This document shows, piece after piece, positions 47,900 through 58,399 of a stretch of DNA of 64,000 nt; within the stretch, counting starts at the first letter, position 1, and every line of letters starts with the position of its first letter. The stretch is from Cymodocea nodosa (lineage: Eukaryota > Streptophyta > Magnoliopsida > Alismatales > Cymodoceaceae): NCBI GenBank assembly GCA_036874045.1, contig CM072335.1, forward strand, positions 14,776,001-14,840,000, given 5' to 3'. The notes beneath the pieces were generated by a model. It saw only the letters and a list, made by a program, of their open reading frames with translations, did no database searches and was not told the DNA's origin. A program made the translations under genes and the position numbers.

Positions 47900-47976
47900 A
47901 TTCTCAATTATAGAAGAAAACACACAACACTCTGGCTATTAAAATGAAACAGCTCTAATAGTTACTTATATGAATT

Positions 47977-48108
47977 CCCCGGCAACGGCGCCATAAAACT
48001 TGGTTGGTTCCTTAGCAACGGTGCCATAAAACTTGTTTGGTTACCTAGCACGACACCAGAAAACTTATTTGGATCTCTAGCAACGCACTAGAAAAACTTG
48101 GATTTGTT
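47977..48108 (-). repeat. Athila primer-binding site and tandem degenerate copies
   Basis: The minus strand reads TGGCGCCGTTGCCGGGGA at 47994-47977, the Asp-tRNA-type primer site of Athila/Tat elements. Next to it, moving into the LTR side, are three further units of about 33 bp with the same layout (AGCAACGGTGCCATAAAACT, AGCACGACACCAGAAAACTT, AGCAACGCACTAGAAAAACT on the plus strand), each more degraded. Confidence 0.8.
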
Positions 48109-50214
48109 AACTTCTGTTTTACTTAGTTAATTTATCTTTATGCCTATTCCTTTTTTAGAAGTAAACAAACAACCTTTCACACAAATTAAATATTAATTCC
48201 AATTTATATTTTAACTGCAAGTGCATAGTGTCTATTGTATTAGTGTGCAAGTATAGGTCGAACCCACAAGGAATTGCTTAAGAATTGAGAACTGTTCCAT
48301 TTTTAACAATCAAATTTATATATTCAATAAGCCCTCCGTTAAGTTACAGTTAACTCAACGGACAAAGTTTGTTAAGTTATGGCTAACTCAACGGACTAAC
48401 CTCGTGCACTTAAGTTAACTCCACGAGCCTGCCTTTCCTATTTAATACTGCTATTTACAGAGGAATTCGGCCAACCATTGGGCGGTTCCACAAATTGTAA
48501 ATAACATCAATTAAGCTCTTTAATGTTAGTAAACACTGGATTTATCATTAGGCAATACTAACATTCAGATAATTCAAACAATAACCATTAAAATCTTTAA
48601 GTCTTTTGAACGAACCAATTTAAGTAAATTGTAAAACTAAAACAAATATAAAACAATCACAACACTGACAAAGATAACATTAATCACGATACAAAATAAA
48701 CAATACAACATGCAAATACAAAATATAAACACAAATAAGTTGTTTTTGGTATTTTTGTTTTGATATGAGCATGAAAATGAGCGAAAGGTGAAATGTAAAG
48801 TAATCTCAATCGATAGTAAATACTTCCGTCACTACATGCGACGCGATTACACCACTTACAATTCTGTCTCCTCTCCCTATAGAATTGCAAAATGATCTCC
48901 TCTTCAGCATATAGGCATCAACCCGAAGCTAAGGCTAGAAGCTTTACGATCTCTTGAGATATGAGTCGGTGCTTGGTGAAAATGGCTTCCCTTCCCGTGA
49001 CGGGATCACTCATCACAGTGGTTGTTAGGCACTGGGTTTGGCTCGGAATCGACATCAGGAAAGTATCCTCATAGACCTTTGATGGTTGGTGATTATAGTG
49101 GTGGTGATGATGGTTGGTGTGGTACTTCAGAGAATTGCCGATGGTGATCCTCCTCTACACACACTGGCCACACCCATCGATCACACACTTAATTCTTTTT
49201 CTTCTTTTCTTTTATATTTCTTTAGTGGTAATTGCTTCTGCTTGAATGGTCGGTTGGATTTCCTTCATTCATATCAATGACGATGATTTCTTCTCCCTAC
49301 GCGATACGTACGATCGTGGTTTTTCCTTCCAACTGTCCTGTTTCTGCAACCGCTATAGTGGTATATTAGAAAATAAATAGTCCATGGAGTTACAAATAAC
49401 TCAATGGACTTGCTTCGTTGATTTAACTATAAAACACGTGCATAAATTTAACTATCCGATGCTTAGGTGCATTTCGGATACTTACAAACTTAACTATCCG
49501 ATGCTCAAATGCATTTCGGATAGTTACAGATAACTCACCGATATATAACTTAAGTAAATCTACCAAATCACGACACGTGTCAGCAGCAGTTTAATAATAA
49601 AAGAAACATTTCGGAGAGTTACAGGTCTAACTATCCGATGCCTAGATGCATTTCGGATAGTTAGAGATAACTCATCGAAAATCCACTTAAGTCACTTTCT
49701 CAAAACATGACACGTGTACACAACTATTTTATAAATAAAAGGACATTTCGGAGAGTTACACATATAACTATCTGATGCCCAGCTGCAATTTTGGATAGTT
49801 ATAGATAACTCACTGAAAGTTCACTTAAGTCCTGTATTATGGTTTCGACATGTGTAATTCAAGAAATAATAAAATATTCTTTTAAAACATAACTGTTTGG
49901 CAATTTAAACATAACTATCCGATACATGTTCGATATGTTAAACATAACTGTCTGAAATATGTTCAGTATGTTAAATATAACTGTTCGAAATAATAGAAAA
50001 TTTAGATACTTAAGAATTTCACAGCCTGCAACTTAACGACAGTTCAGAAATGTACTAAATTAACATTAATTCCCCAAAATTAAGCAGATTCTTTAATTAA
50101 AGCATATAACAATGCAATTATAACATAATGGCTTAATTCTCATATGATAAGCTAAATATTATGCAATTAACCATCATTTATCCATTAATATTATGCACTT
50201 TTTCATTCTAAACA
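48109..50214 (-). repeat. Athila-1 5' LTR (L2)
   Basis: Minus-strand LTR starting TGTTTAG at 50214 and aligned by eye with 1-2057. The inner end is not sharply defined because the primer-site repeats adjoin it. It holds dyad arrays at 48335-48400 and 49378-50040, including CACGTG sites near 49435, 49574 and 49712. Confidence 0.88.
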
Positions 50215-51170
50215 ACCATTGTGAAGAGTGATCGCATCATAGGAAGGGAAGCCATTTTCACTAAGCACCGACTCATATCTCAAGAGATCGTAAAGCTTCT
50301 AGCCTTGGTTTTAGGTTGATGTTAGTATGCTGAAAAGGAGATCATCTTACAATTCCTGATTCACAATTCTATAGGGAGAGGAGGCAAGATTATAAGTGGT
50401 TAAGTTTTTAGTAGTGTAATCACGTCGCATGTAGTGACGGAAGTTTTTACTATCAGTAGAGATTTTTACATTTCACCTTTCACTCATCTTCAAGAACATA
50501 TCAAAACAAAAATACCAAAAACAACAAATTATCTGTGTTTACATTTAGTATTAAAGTATTGTATTGTTTGTTTTATATTATGATTAACGTTATCATTGTC
50601 AATATTCTAAATGTTTTATGTTTGTTTAATTCAAAAAATAGAAAGTAGTTTTATTGTTTACTGAAACTAATTCGTTCCAAATACTTAAAGATTTTAATGG
50701 TTACTATTTGAAATATTTGAATGTTAGTGTTGCTTAATGACAAATCTAATATTAACTAACATTAAAGAGCTTCATTGATGTTATTTACATTCTATGGAAC
50801 CACCCAATGGTTGGCTGAATTCCTTAGTAAATAGTAATATTTAACTGAAAAGGTAGGCTCATGGAGTTAACTTAAGTCCACGAGGTTAGTCCATTGAGTT
50901 AACCATAACTCCACAAACTAAATCCGTTGAGTTAACTGTAACTCAACGGAGTGCTTAACTGAACACATATAAACTCCAATATAAAAATCAGAATAGTACA
51001 CAATTCTTACTCAATCTTTGTGGGATCGACCTGTACTTGCGCACAAATACAATATACATTGTGCACCTGCAGTTAAAATACAAATTGACCTTAATATTTA
51101 ATTTGTGTGAAAGGTTGTTTGTTTACTTCTAAAAGAATTTATTAATATAAGCATAAAAACAAATCAAAGA
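50215..51170 (+). repeat. partial Athila LTR in inverted orientation (L3)
   Basis: Plus-strand copy of the inner part of the Athila LTR: it reads as the reverse complement of about 49023 down to 48140, including CTAGCCTTGG, TCGACCTGTACTTG and GAAAGGTTGTTTGTTTACTT. It starts exactly where Athila-1's 5' LTR ends. It contains a perfect dyad at 50923-50950. Confidence 0.85.
50923..50950. repeat. perfect 12-bp inverted repeat, 4-nt spacer
   Basis: Arm TCCGTTGAGTTA, spacer ACTG, arm TAACTCAACGGA, 12 of 12 pairs. The corresponding site in Athila-1's LTR (48335-48362) has one mismatch. Confidence 0.9.
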
Positions 51171-53051
51171 AGTTTTCACAAACCGAACACTCTTCAATTG
51201 ATGTTGTCTTCTGAGCCCAAATTTTAGTTAAAGATCTAAGGATCTTTCTTACCAAGTCTTTTTCCTCGAATTTCTTGCTTAAAGATTTTAATGAATTTAC
51301 AATCTCAAGAAAACGAGAAAACATATCAGAGATACATTCATTTTTGTGCATTTTAAAAAGCTCATATTTATGCACTAACATATTAATCCTAGATTCCTTG
51401 ACCTGGTTAGTACCTTCGTTGGCAACTTCTAATGCATGCCATATCTCATATGTAGTTTGATATGCAAAAACTTTGTTAAATTGATCATGTGATAAAAAGC
51501 ATAGAACAAGATGTTTAAACCTTTAGTATTTAGTGTCATTCACTCCTTTTCATCAAAAGTCCAAGTATCATATGGAGTCATAACTAACACTATAGGATTG
51601 CTAATTACATGCCATAATTTAAAATCAATTAACTGAAAGAATACTTTTAGCCTATATTTCCAGTAATCGTAATTGCTACCTTCGAACATAGGAGGATGAT
51701 TAGTAATCTGTCCTTGAATCATAACTAAGATTTTAGTATTATCCATTTTAAATAGATGATCCTAAATAAATGATAAGAAAGACTGATTCCTAAATAGAGA
51801 AATGAAAGCTCTTAACTATGCTCTAATACTAGTTGTAGGATCATTGTATCACAAGAGGGGAGGTGAATTGTGTCTTTAGTAATTAAATTACCAACGGATA
51901 AAACAAGAGCACAAAACACTCGTAAATGAAATTCTATTCTTTATAAACTTTAAAGAAATAATTTACAATTTCTTTTCAACTCAATTCCCTTCTTATCGGT
52001 TTTGATATGATAAAATCTAATATACAATTCAAATGGAAAATGAAGTCCTTATTCTAATCTAATTTTGAATTTTATAAATCCTAATCTTTATGCACGTAGC
52101 TCCTTTTCCTCTTTTTGCTCAACTTCTATATCTCTTTTTCTCTAATTGTCAAATTTTCAGACTTCTTGCATTTGCAGCTCATTTTCTGAAATTGCTTGGA
52201 ATTCCAAACTTCTTTTGATGTTGGAGAATTTTTCTAGATTGGGATTGAATATGCAGTTGAATATTCAGACTTGATTTTTCATATTGTGATTAGGGATTGG
52301 GATGATCGTAATGCAGCTCGTACTCTCTATTTGTAGTCGAAACTATTATTTCACGTTCAACATGTTCCTCCACTTAATCCATAATCCACATACTAATTTC
52401 AAATTCAAATTATCCATAATTTCCACTATCTTTTTGAATTTCCACTATCTCCACTATCATTTTGAATTTCCAAAAATTCATATCGTAGATCCACCGAAAC
52501 TTTATCTTCTTGGAGATTTGTAGAATAGCTTCTAAGTCACTACTTTAGTCGAACACTTATCCTTTAAGTCTTGTAAAAACTTGAATACTTATCTGTAACT
52601 TTTTGAGTTTTTGCATCTACAAAACACGTGACTAAACAAAGAAAACTTATCTATTCGTTAGTCATTTTATAAAACTCGAACAGCTATATATCTATGCGTA
52701 TAAAAACTTGAATAGTTATCTAACTCTTCGATTTTCATTACCAAATACACATAGAAAACACGTGAAAACTTAAAACATTAAAAACACACATGTAGATAAC
52801 TTAACTATACGAGTTTTTAACATAACTCTTCGACTAAATCGAAATGTTAACTATTTGAAAGTTTAACTATCTGAAAACTTTAACTATCCAAAAATCCTTA
52901 ACTATTCGAAAGTTAACTATCTGAAATTTTAAATGAAACTTTTCGATAACTTGTTAATATTTAATTGCGTGACTATTATACTTAGAAAATATTATTTAGA
53001 CTTATTTATAAACTTTAATAAAGCATTCATCATCAAAACAAAATTCCTAAT
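51171..53051 (-). mobile_element. copia C-related fragment E: gag start and 5' LTR
   Basis: Minus strand: LTR 53051-51834 (inner end TGTAGGATCATTG on the plus strand, outer end a decayed form of the copia C terminus, CATCATCAAAACAAAA). A degraded primer site follows, then a gag start at 51746 (GQITNHPPMFEGSNYDYWKY). Gag sequence (YELFKMHKNECISDMFSRFL) continues to about 51175, where it meets the Athila LTR fragment. Stops interrupt gag. The LTR has its own motif stretch at 52600-52960 with AACACGTGAAAAC. Confidence 0.8.
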
Positions 53052-53059
53052 AGAAATCA

Positions 53060-53948
53060 GTATGCTTAACAGAAACTCAGAATTTGTTTGAAATCTTGAA
53101 AAATTAAATTATGGATTTTTAGATTAAATGAAATGCATATGATCAAGGATAAATTTAACTTGATTGATTAAATTTGTGGAATGATTTATGTGTAAATCAT
53201 ATTGAACTACTAGTAAAAAGTATGAGCCTATTGAGATTGATTCATATTTTCAATAGATTGTAGAAGCAATATTATATGAGATGTGTGTTTTATTGAATCG
53301 GTATTAATGAAATACACAAATACTATGTTGAAAAAAATTAAGGTTTATAAAGTGAAGATCTTTGAGAGTTTGTTGATTTGTTTGATCACAAGACTTTTGT
53401 AATTGAACATATAAGTATGTAAGGATTGTTGACCTGATAAAGGACTCTTTAAATCTGTCAACCTAAGGTCTTGACAAAACCTAGGATTGCTGACTAAAAG
53501 CTCATTATATGGGTACATTAGAAAGCTCTTGTATGATTCAAGCTTTTCAAATTAACTTTTAAAGTAAAAATATGTATATACTGTTCTGAAAAGATGAAAG
53601 TATTTCATTAAAAATATAGATATCTTTGAATTAAGTATGGTTTTTGTCTTTATAACTATTGATGTTTGAATCTAAATTAGACTTTTGAAGTTGTTTATTT
53701 GAGATATACTTCATTATTCCTCTTGTTTTAATCATATTAAGTTTAAAGTTGTGTTTTGATTCATATGCAATTGAAATTTATTCTAGAAGTTATATTGGAT
53801 AAATTCAAGATAACAAATGTTTTTGAGAAAAAATTAACAATATAGTATAGTTATTATCTATCTTATACAAGTATATTTTGTATGCTGTTGATTATTTCTG
53901 ATGTATATTTGAGAGGAGAGGAAGAATAATGTTAAAATAGATTGATGA

Positions 53949-54042
<94 letters not shown>

Positions 54043-54060
54043 TGTTAATTTGAGTTTAGT
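53060..54060 (+). repeat. copia C-type 3' spacer fragment
   Basis: Aligns by eye, plus orientation, with 38280-39180 of copia C, the non-coding part after RNase H. Shared landmarks include GGGTACATTAGAAAGCTCTT, TATGTAAGGATTGTTG and TTGTGTTTTGATTCATATGC/ACA. It lies head to head with fragment E, so it comes from another insertion or a rearrangement. No ORF. Confidence 0.75.
53954..54039. repeat. (AT)n microsatellite, about 43 units
   Basis: Uninterrupted AT dinucleotides inside the copia C-type spacer fragment; the matching place in copia C (near 39140) has no such run. Confidence 0.95.
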
Positions 54061-54207
54061 CTCCTAAGGATCTAAGGTGAATGGATATTTTTGCAAATGG
54101 TGCAAATTTATAAAGGAAAGAAATAGTCCTAGCATTTCATAAAGACCATTTTTTTTTAGTTCATAGTAGGTTTACTAAGGGACTAGCAAAATGTAAGTAT
54201 GGGAAAA

Positions 54208-54968
54208 GTGTTTAGAATGAAAATATGCATAATATTAGTGGTTAATTGTATAATATTTAGCTTATCATAAGAGAATTAAGTCATTATGTTGCAATTATGC
54301 AATTATATACCTTAATTGAAGGATATGCATAATTTCAAGGAATTGAATGTTAATTAAGTATTATTTATAAAAGATTGAAAACCTAATTTACATGTGATTT
54401 TATAGTATAAAACATAGAACCTTGTAATATTACTAAGGTATGTTTACGGAACTTCGTAAAGTTAGGAATTATTTAACATGTCCAATGATAAATGATTAGA
54501 AATTACTTCTTTTACATGGAAAATGTTAAATATTATATGAATATGTATTTATTTTATTGAATTCTAGAACTGAACAAGTTTGTTGAGTTAAGCTTAATCT
54601 CGTCTCTTAAACTTTTGAAAGACCTTAACTCACAAGGGTGTTGTGAGTGAACCTTCACAAGGTCAAGGTGTTTAGAATGAAAAAGTGCATAATATTAGTG
54701 GTTAATGAATGGTTAATTGCATGATATTTAGCTTATCATATAAGAATTAAGTCATTATGTCATAATTATACGATTATGTGCCTTAATTATAGAATAAGTA
54801 TAATTTCAAGGAATTAAACGTAATTAAGTATTATTTATGAAAGATTGAAAACCTAACTTACATGTGATTTTATAGTATAAAATATGGAACCTCGTAATGT
54901 TAGAAATTATTTCACACGTCTAATTATGAATGATTAGAATTTACTTCTTTTACATGGAAAGTGTAAAT
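54208..54968 (+). repeat. two partial Athila-like LTR starts in tandem
   Basis: TGTTTAGAATGAAAATATGC at 54208 and TGTTTAGAATGAAAAAGTGC near 54669 both match the outer end of the Athila LTR in plus orientation for about 170 bp, then share another sequence (AAAGATTGAAAACCTAA ... TTATAGTATAAAA). The second is cut at 54968 by copia F. Confidence 0.75.
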
Positions 54969-56788
54969 TGTTAGAACCCGAGTATTTTGATAATGCAAAA
55001 CCTATGTGAGGAAACATATTGTATTTCACAGTTAAGTCAGAGTAGCATTAGATCAGAAGGTAGATAGAACAAATTCCAAACAAACGAACAGATGGAGGAA
55101 GTTCTAGAAGAAACTACCTTAAAGTTATAGGAAAATCAAACAGTTACAGGTCCAAGTATCCGAAGAGTAAAATAGCTGCAAGACTATCGGACAGTTAGAA
55201 GGATAACTATCCAAATTTTCCAAAGCTTTCGGAGAGTTAAATAATTGGACAGTTAAGTTGGTTGAATGATCAGAGAGTTAAGGAGTTAACTATCGGAAAG
55301 AAAAAGGAAAATCGGAAAGTTAGAAAGGCTAAGTATCCGAAACTTAAGTCATTCAATAAATCACGTGTAGAAATACAGAACGGAAGCTTAAAGGACTTGT
55401 CAGAGAGTTAGATAACTATCCGAGTTTTCTTTTTGGAGAGTTAGATAACTATTCGAGTTTTTCGGTAAGTTACAAGCATAACTTTCTAGAACTTAAGTCA
55501 TTTTATTACACACGTGCAAAATGGAGAAGCCGGTAGTTGAAAGCTTAAAAGGGAAAATCAGAGAGTTAGATAACTATCCGAAATTTCAAAGAGAGTTTCG
55601 GTAAGTTATAGTTTAACTATCCGAAACTTAAGTCATTGAATTTCCCACAAGCAGAATTCCAGAAAGAAGCTCAAATAAGTTTTCGAAGAGTTAGAAAGAT
55701 AACTATCCGAAATCCTGAAGCGTTTCGGTGAGTTACAAGGATAACCATCCGAAACTTAAGTCATTGAATTTCCCACGTGCAGAATTCTAGAAAGAAGCTC
55801 AAATAAGTTTTCAAAAAGTTAGAAAGATAACTATCCAAAATCCTGAAGCGTTTCGGTGAGTTACAGGGATAACCATTCGAAACTTAAGTCAGCCTTTTAT
55901 GTACGTGCTGAATTGAAGCAATCGGAAAGTTAACAGAGGGTTACTATAGCCAACTATCTGACAATTATATAACTGTCCGGTGAGTTTCTGTTATAAGTAT
56001 CTGACTGAATGACAGCTCGCAGTAAATATTCTGGAATCCTACCTAGTAGAAAGATTTAAGTGATCTTTCGGTGAGTTATAGATTTTCTTCAGAGAGTTAC
56101 ACAGCTAACTATCCGAAAGGTTAGGAAAATCGGTAAGACATCTTGAAATAACTTTCTGAACGGTAACTTACCGTATTTGACTGGTGTCTAATCAAGTACA
56201 ACAAAATACATCCGTTGATAGAGAAATATGATTGTTATACCTTGGTATAAATATGAGGAGTTTAAGAAAGGAAAAAATAGAGATAACAGATATACCACAT
56301 ACAGTGAGCTACACTCCAATTCCAATTACACTCAAGTATGCAAACAGTGAAGAATATTCTAAAGACCTACTACAGAAATAGCTCTGTGCGCCAAAACTCT
56401 GATTGAAAGATTCAACCTATTGGTTTGTGGCTTCGACCTGAAAGCTACATTCAGTGTTGGTTTGAGTTTTGACCTGAAAACTCTAGAGGTTGGTTTACTA
56501 AAGTTTATACTTGAAAACTTCTATGTAGTTGATTCTTGCTTTGACTTGAAAGCAAGTGTGTAAGTGTTGAAACACTTAGTGAAGCCCAAGTGAATCTTGG
56601 GGGTGGACTAGCCAAGTTGGTGAACCACCTAAAAATTTGCTGTGTGTTTCTTTTCTCTCTGATTTGCATTCGTTTAATTTCATCTCATTACATTTCTGTT
56701 GAATCATTAGATTCAACATCGAAAGAATTTTAAAAACTACACACTTTCACCATTCACCCCCCCTCTAGTGAGCCTATTGATCTTAACA
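54969..56788 (+). repeat. copia F 5' LTR (1820 bp)
   Basis: TGTTAGAACCC ... GATCTTAACA. It has a module array from 55395 to 56120, with CACGTG at several points and ACTTAAGT in most units. The likely promoter TATAAATA is at 56246-56253, followed by the region that copia B's 5' LTR lacks. Confidence 0.92.
56246..56253 (+). promoter_or_regulatory. LTR TATA box of copia F
   Basis: TATAAATA in a GGTATAAATATGAGG context, about 540 bp before the LTR end, a reasonable place for the U3/R boundary. The corresponding place in copia B reads TATATATA. Confidence 0.6.
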
Positions 56789-56839
56789 ATTGGTATCAGA
56801 GCTTGGTTAATCCTTCATAAGATTTAACCATCTGGATTT

Positions 56840-58390
56840 ATGGCTCAATTTGCTGAGGGACAAAACATTCACAGACCTCCTTTATTCGATGGTTCCAATT
56901 ATAACTATTGGAAGAATAGAATGGAGTGCTTCCTTAGGAGTTCTGATGTTAAACTCTGGAAGATTGTTGTTCTTGGAGCTACACTTCCAACCAGTGATGT
57001 TATGAACTGGTCTGAGGAGGATGAGAATCTCATCTAGTTGGATGCTAGAGGGCTGAATGCCATTTATTGTGCACTAACTACTGATCAATATAATAAAGTA
57101 TTTGCATGTAAGTCTGCTCATGAGGCTTGAAAAATCCTTCAAGTTACTCACGAAGGTACAAGCCAAGTTAAGGATACAAAAATCAGTATCTTGTTGAGAA
57201 AACTTGAACTGTTTAAAATGAATGACAATGAAAACATAACTGAAATGTTTTCAAGATTTACTGAAATCATTAACAGTTTGAAAGGCTTGGGAAAGGAATT
57301 CTCTTCACGTGAACATGTACAGAAGATCTTGAGGAGCTTAACTGTTGAGTGAAAACAGAAGTCCACATCTATTCAAAATTCCAAGGATCTCAACAACTAC
57401 ACAGTTGAAGAACTGTTGGGCAATCTTCTAGACCACGAAGTTCAGATGAAGGACTGGAAAGAGCAAGAAGGAGCTGCTGAAAAGAAAACTGAAAAGAAAA
57501 AGGAAATAGCATTTCCATCTACAGAAGAAGCTCCAAGCTCAGATGATGATGAGATCATGTTTTTGGCAAGGAACTTCAGAAAGTTTATGAAGAAAAAGAA
57601 TAAGCTCAGCTCTACTAAAAGAATTGTCCCTACATGTTTCAAATGTAAAAAGCAAGGGCACATACAGACCTTCTATCCATTTTAGATAGAAGAGGATCAA
57701 GGAGATAAGAAGAAGAGATTGAAGGACAAAAAGAAGATGGCTCTCAAAGCTACGTGCGATGATAGTAGCTCTTCAAGCTGTTCATTAGATTCTGAAGATC
57801 AAGCTGCAGCCAATGTTTGTTTTGTAGTACAAGAGGTATGCTCTACTTCCTCTAGTTTAGAAAATGAGCATGATGATTTAGACATAAACAGTCTTCTATC
57901 TACTGTAGATAATTTATATGTGAAGTGTAGAGATTTTAAGAAAGAAATTAAAAGATTAAATCATTGCTTAGAAAATTCATTTGCTGAATTAAAATCAACT
58001 ATAGTTGAAAATAGAAATCTAAAATCAAATTTAGATAAGTATAGTTGTGTTAACTGTGAATTAAAAGATGAAAATAAAAATCTATTAACTATTATATCAG
58101 ATTTGAAAGATACCATATGTAAATTTACTAAAGGTCAAAAAGGATTAAATAAAATAATAGGATCTCAACGATCAAATGGGAATAAATATGGCCTAGGGTA
58201 TGCTACACCATAGGAAATACCTTATTGTGGTGGAGTGATTCGATCTTATAGAGATGGCACCACTGTGTTTGCCATCAAACAAAGATCAGGTCATATGTGG
58301 TTGCCAAGAGGCAATAGATTTAATGTTTTAAGGACTAACTCTATTGGACCCAAGAAGATTTGGGTACCAAAAGCTTTAATTTCAGTATGA
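56840..58390 (+). pseudogene. copia F gag
   Basis: ATG 56840, MAQFAEGQNIHRPPLFDGSN, UBN2-type domain, then a knuckle CFKCKKQGHIQTFYPF in which the fourth metal ligand is Tyr. An Asp/Ser-rich and coiled-coil segment (57719-58200) follows. Stops: TAG near 57038, TGA near 57129 and near 57351 (both for Trp), TAG near 57684. The shared TAG follows ATP near 58213, and gag closes at TGA 58388-58390 after VPKALISV. It would bind RNA and form the particle core if intact. Confidence 0.88.
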
Positions 58391-58399
58391 TTTGTAGGG

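Larger units (their letters stand above)
19500..50214 (-). mobile_element. Athila-type Ty3/gypsy element (Athila-1), split by copia B and copia C
   Basis: Minus-strand element with its 5' LTR at 50214-48109 and an Asp-tRNA-type primer site at 47994-47977. A gag remnant, aspartic protease, reverse transcriptase, RNase H and integrase follow, down to 43951. The integrase then continues at 21925, followed by an extra ORF to about 19500. Joined at GCAACATCAT / CATATCATCCGC, the two parts give one continuous integrase reading. The 22-kb gap is exactly copia B plus copia C, each with its own target duplication. The 3' LTR is missing: the remnant stops at the PIF fragment near 19500. Confidence 0.88.

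Noticed and set aside
53954-54039. Assembly gap or artefact marked by a long AT run
   Set aside because: The flanks continue the copia C-type spacer on both sides, so it is an expanded microsatellite; its exact length may still be uncertain.
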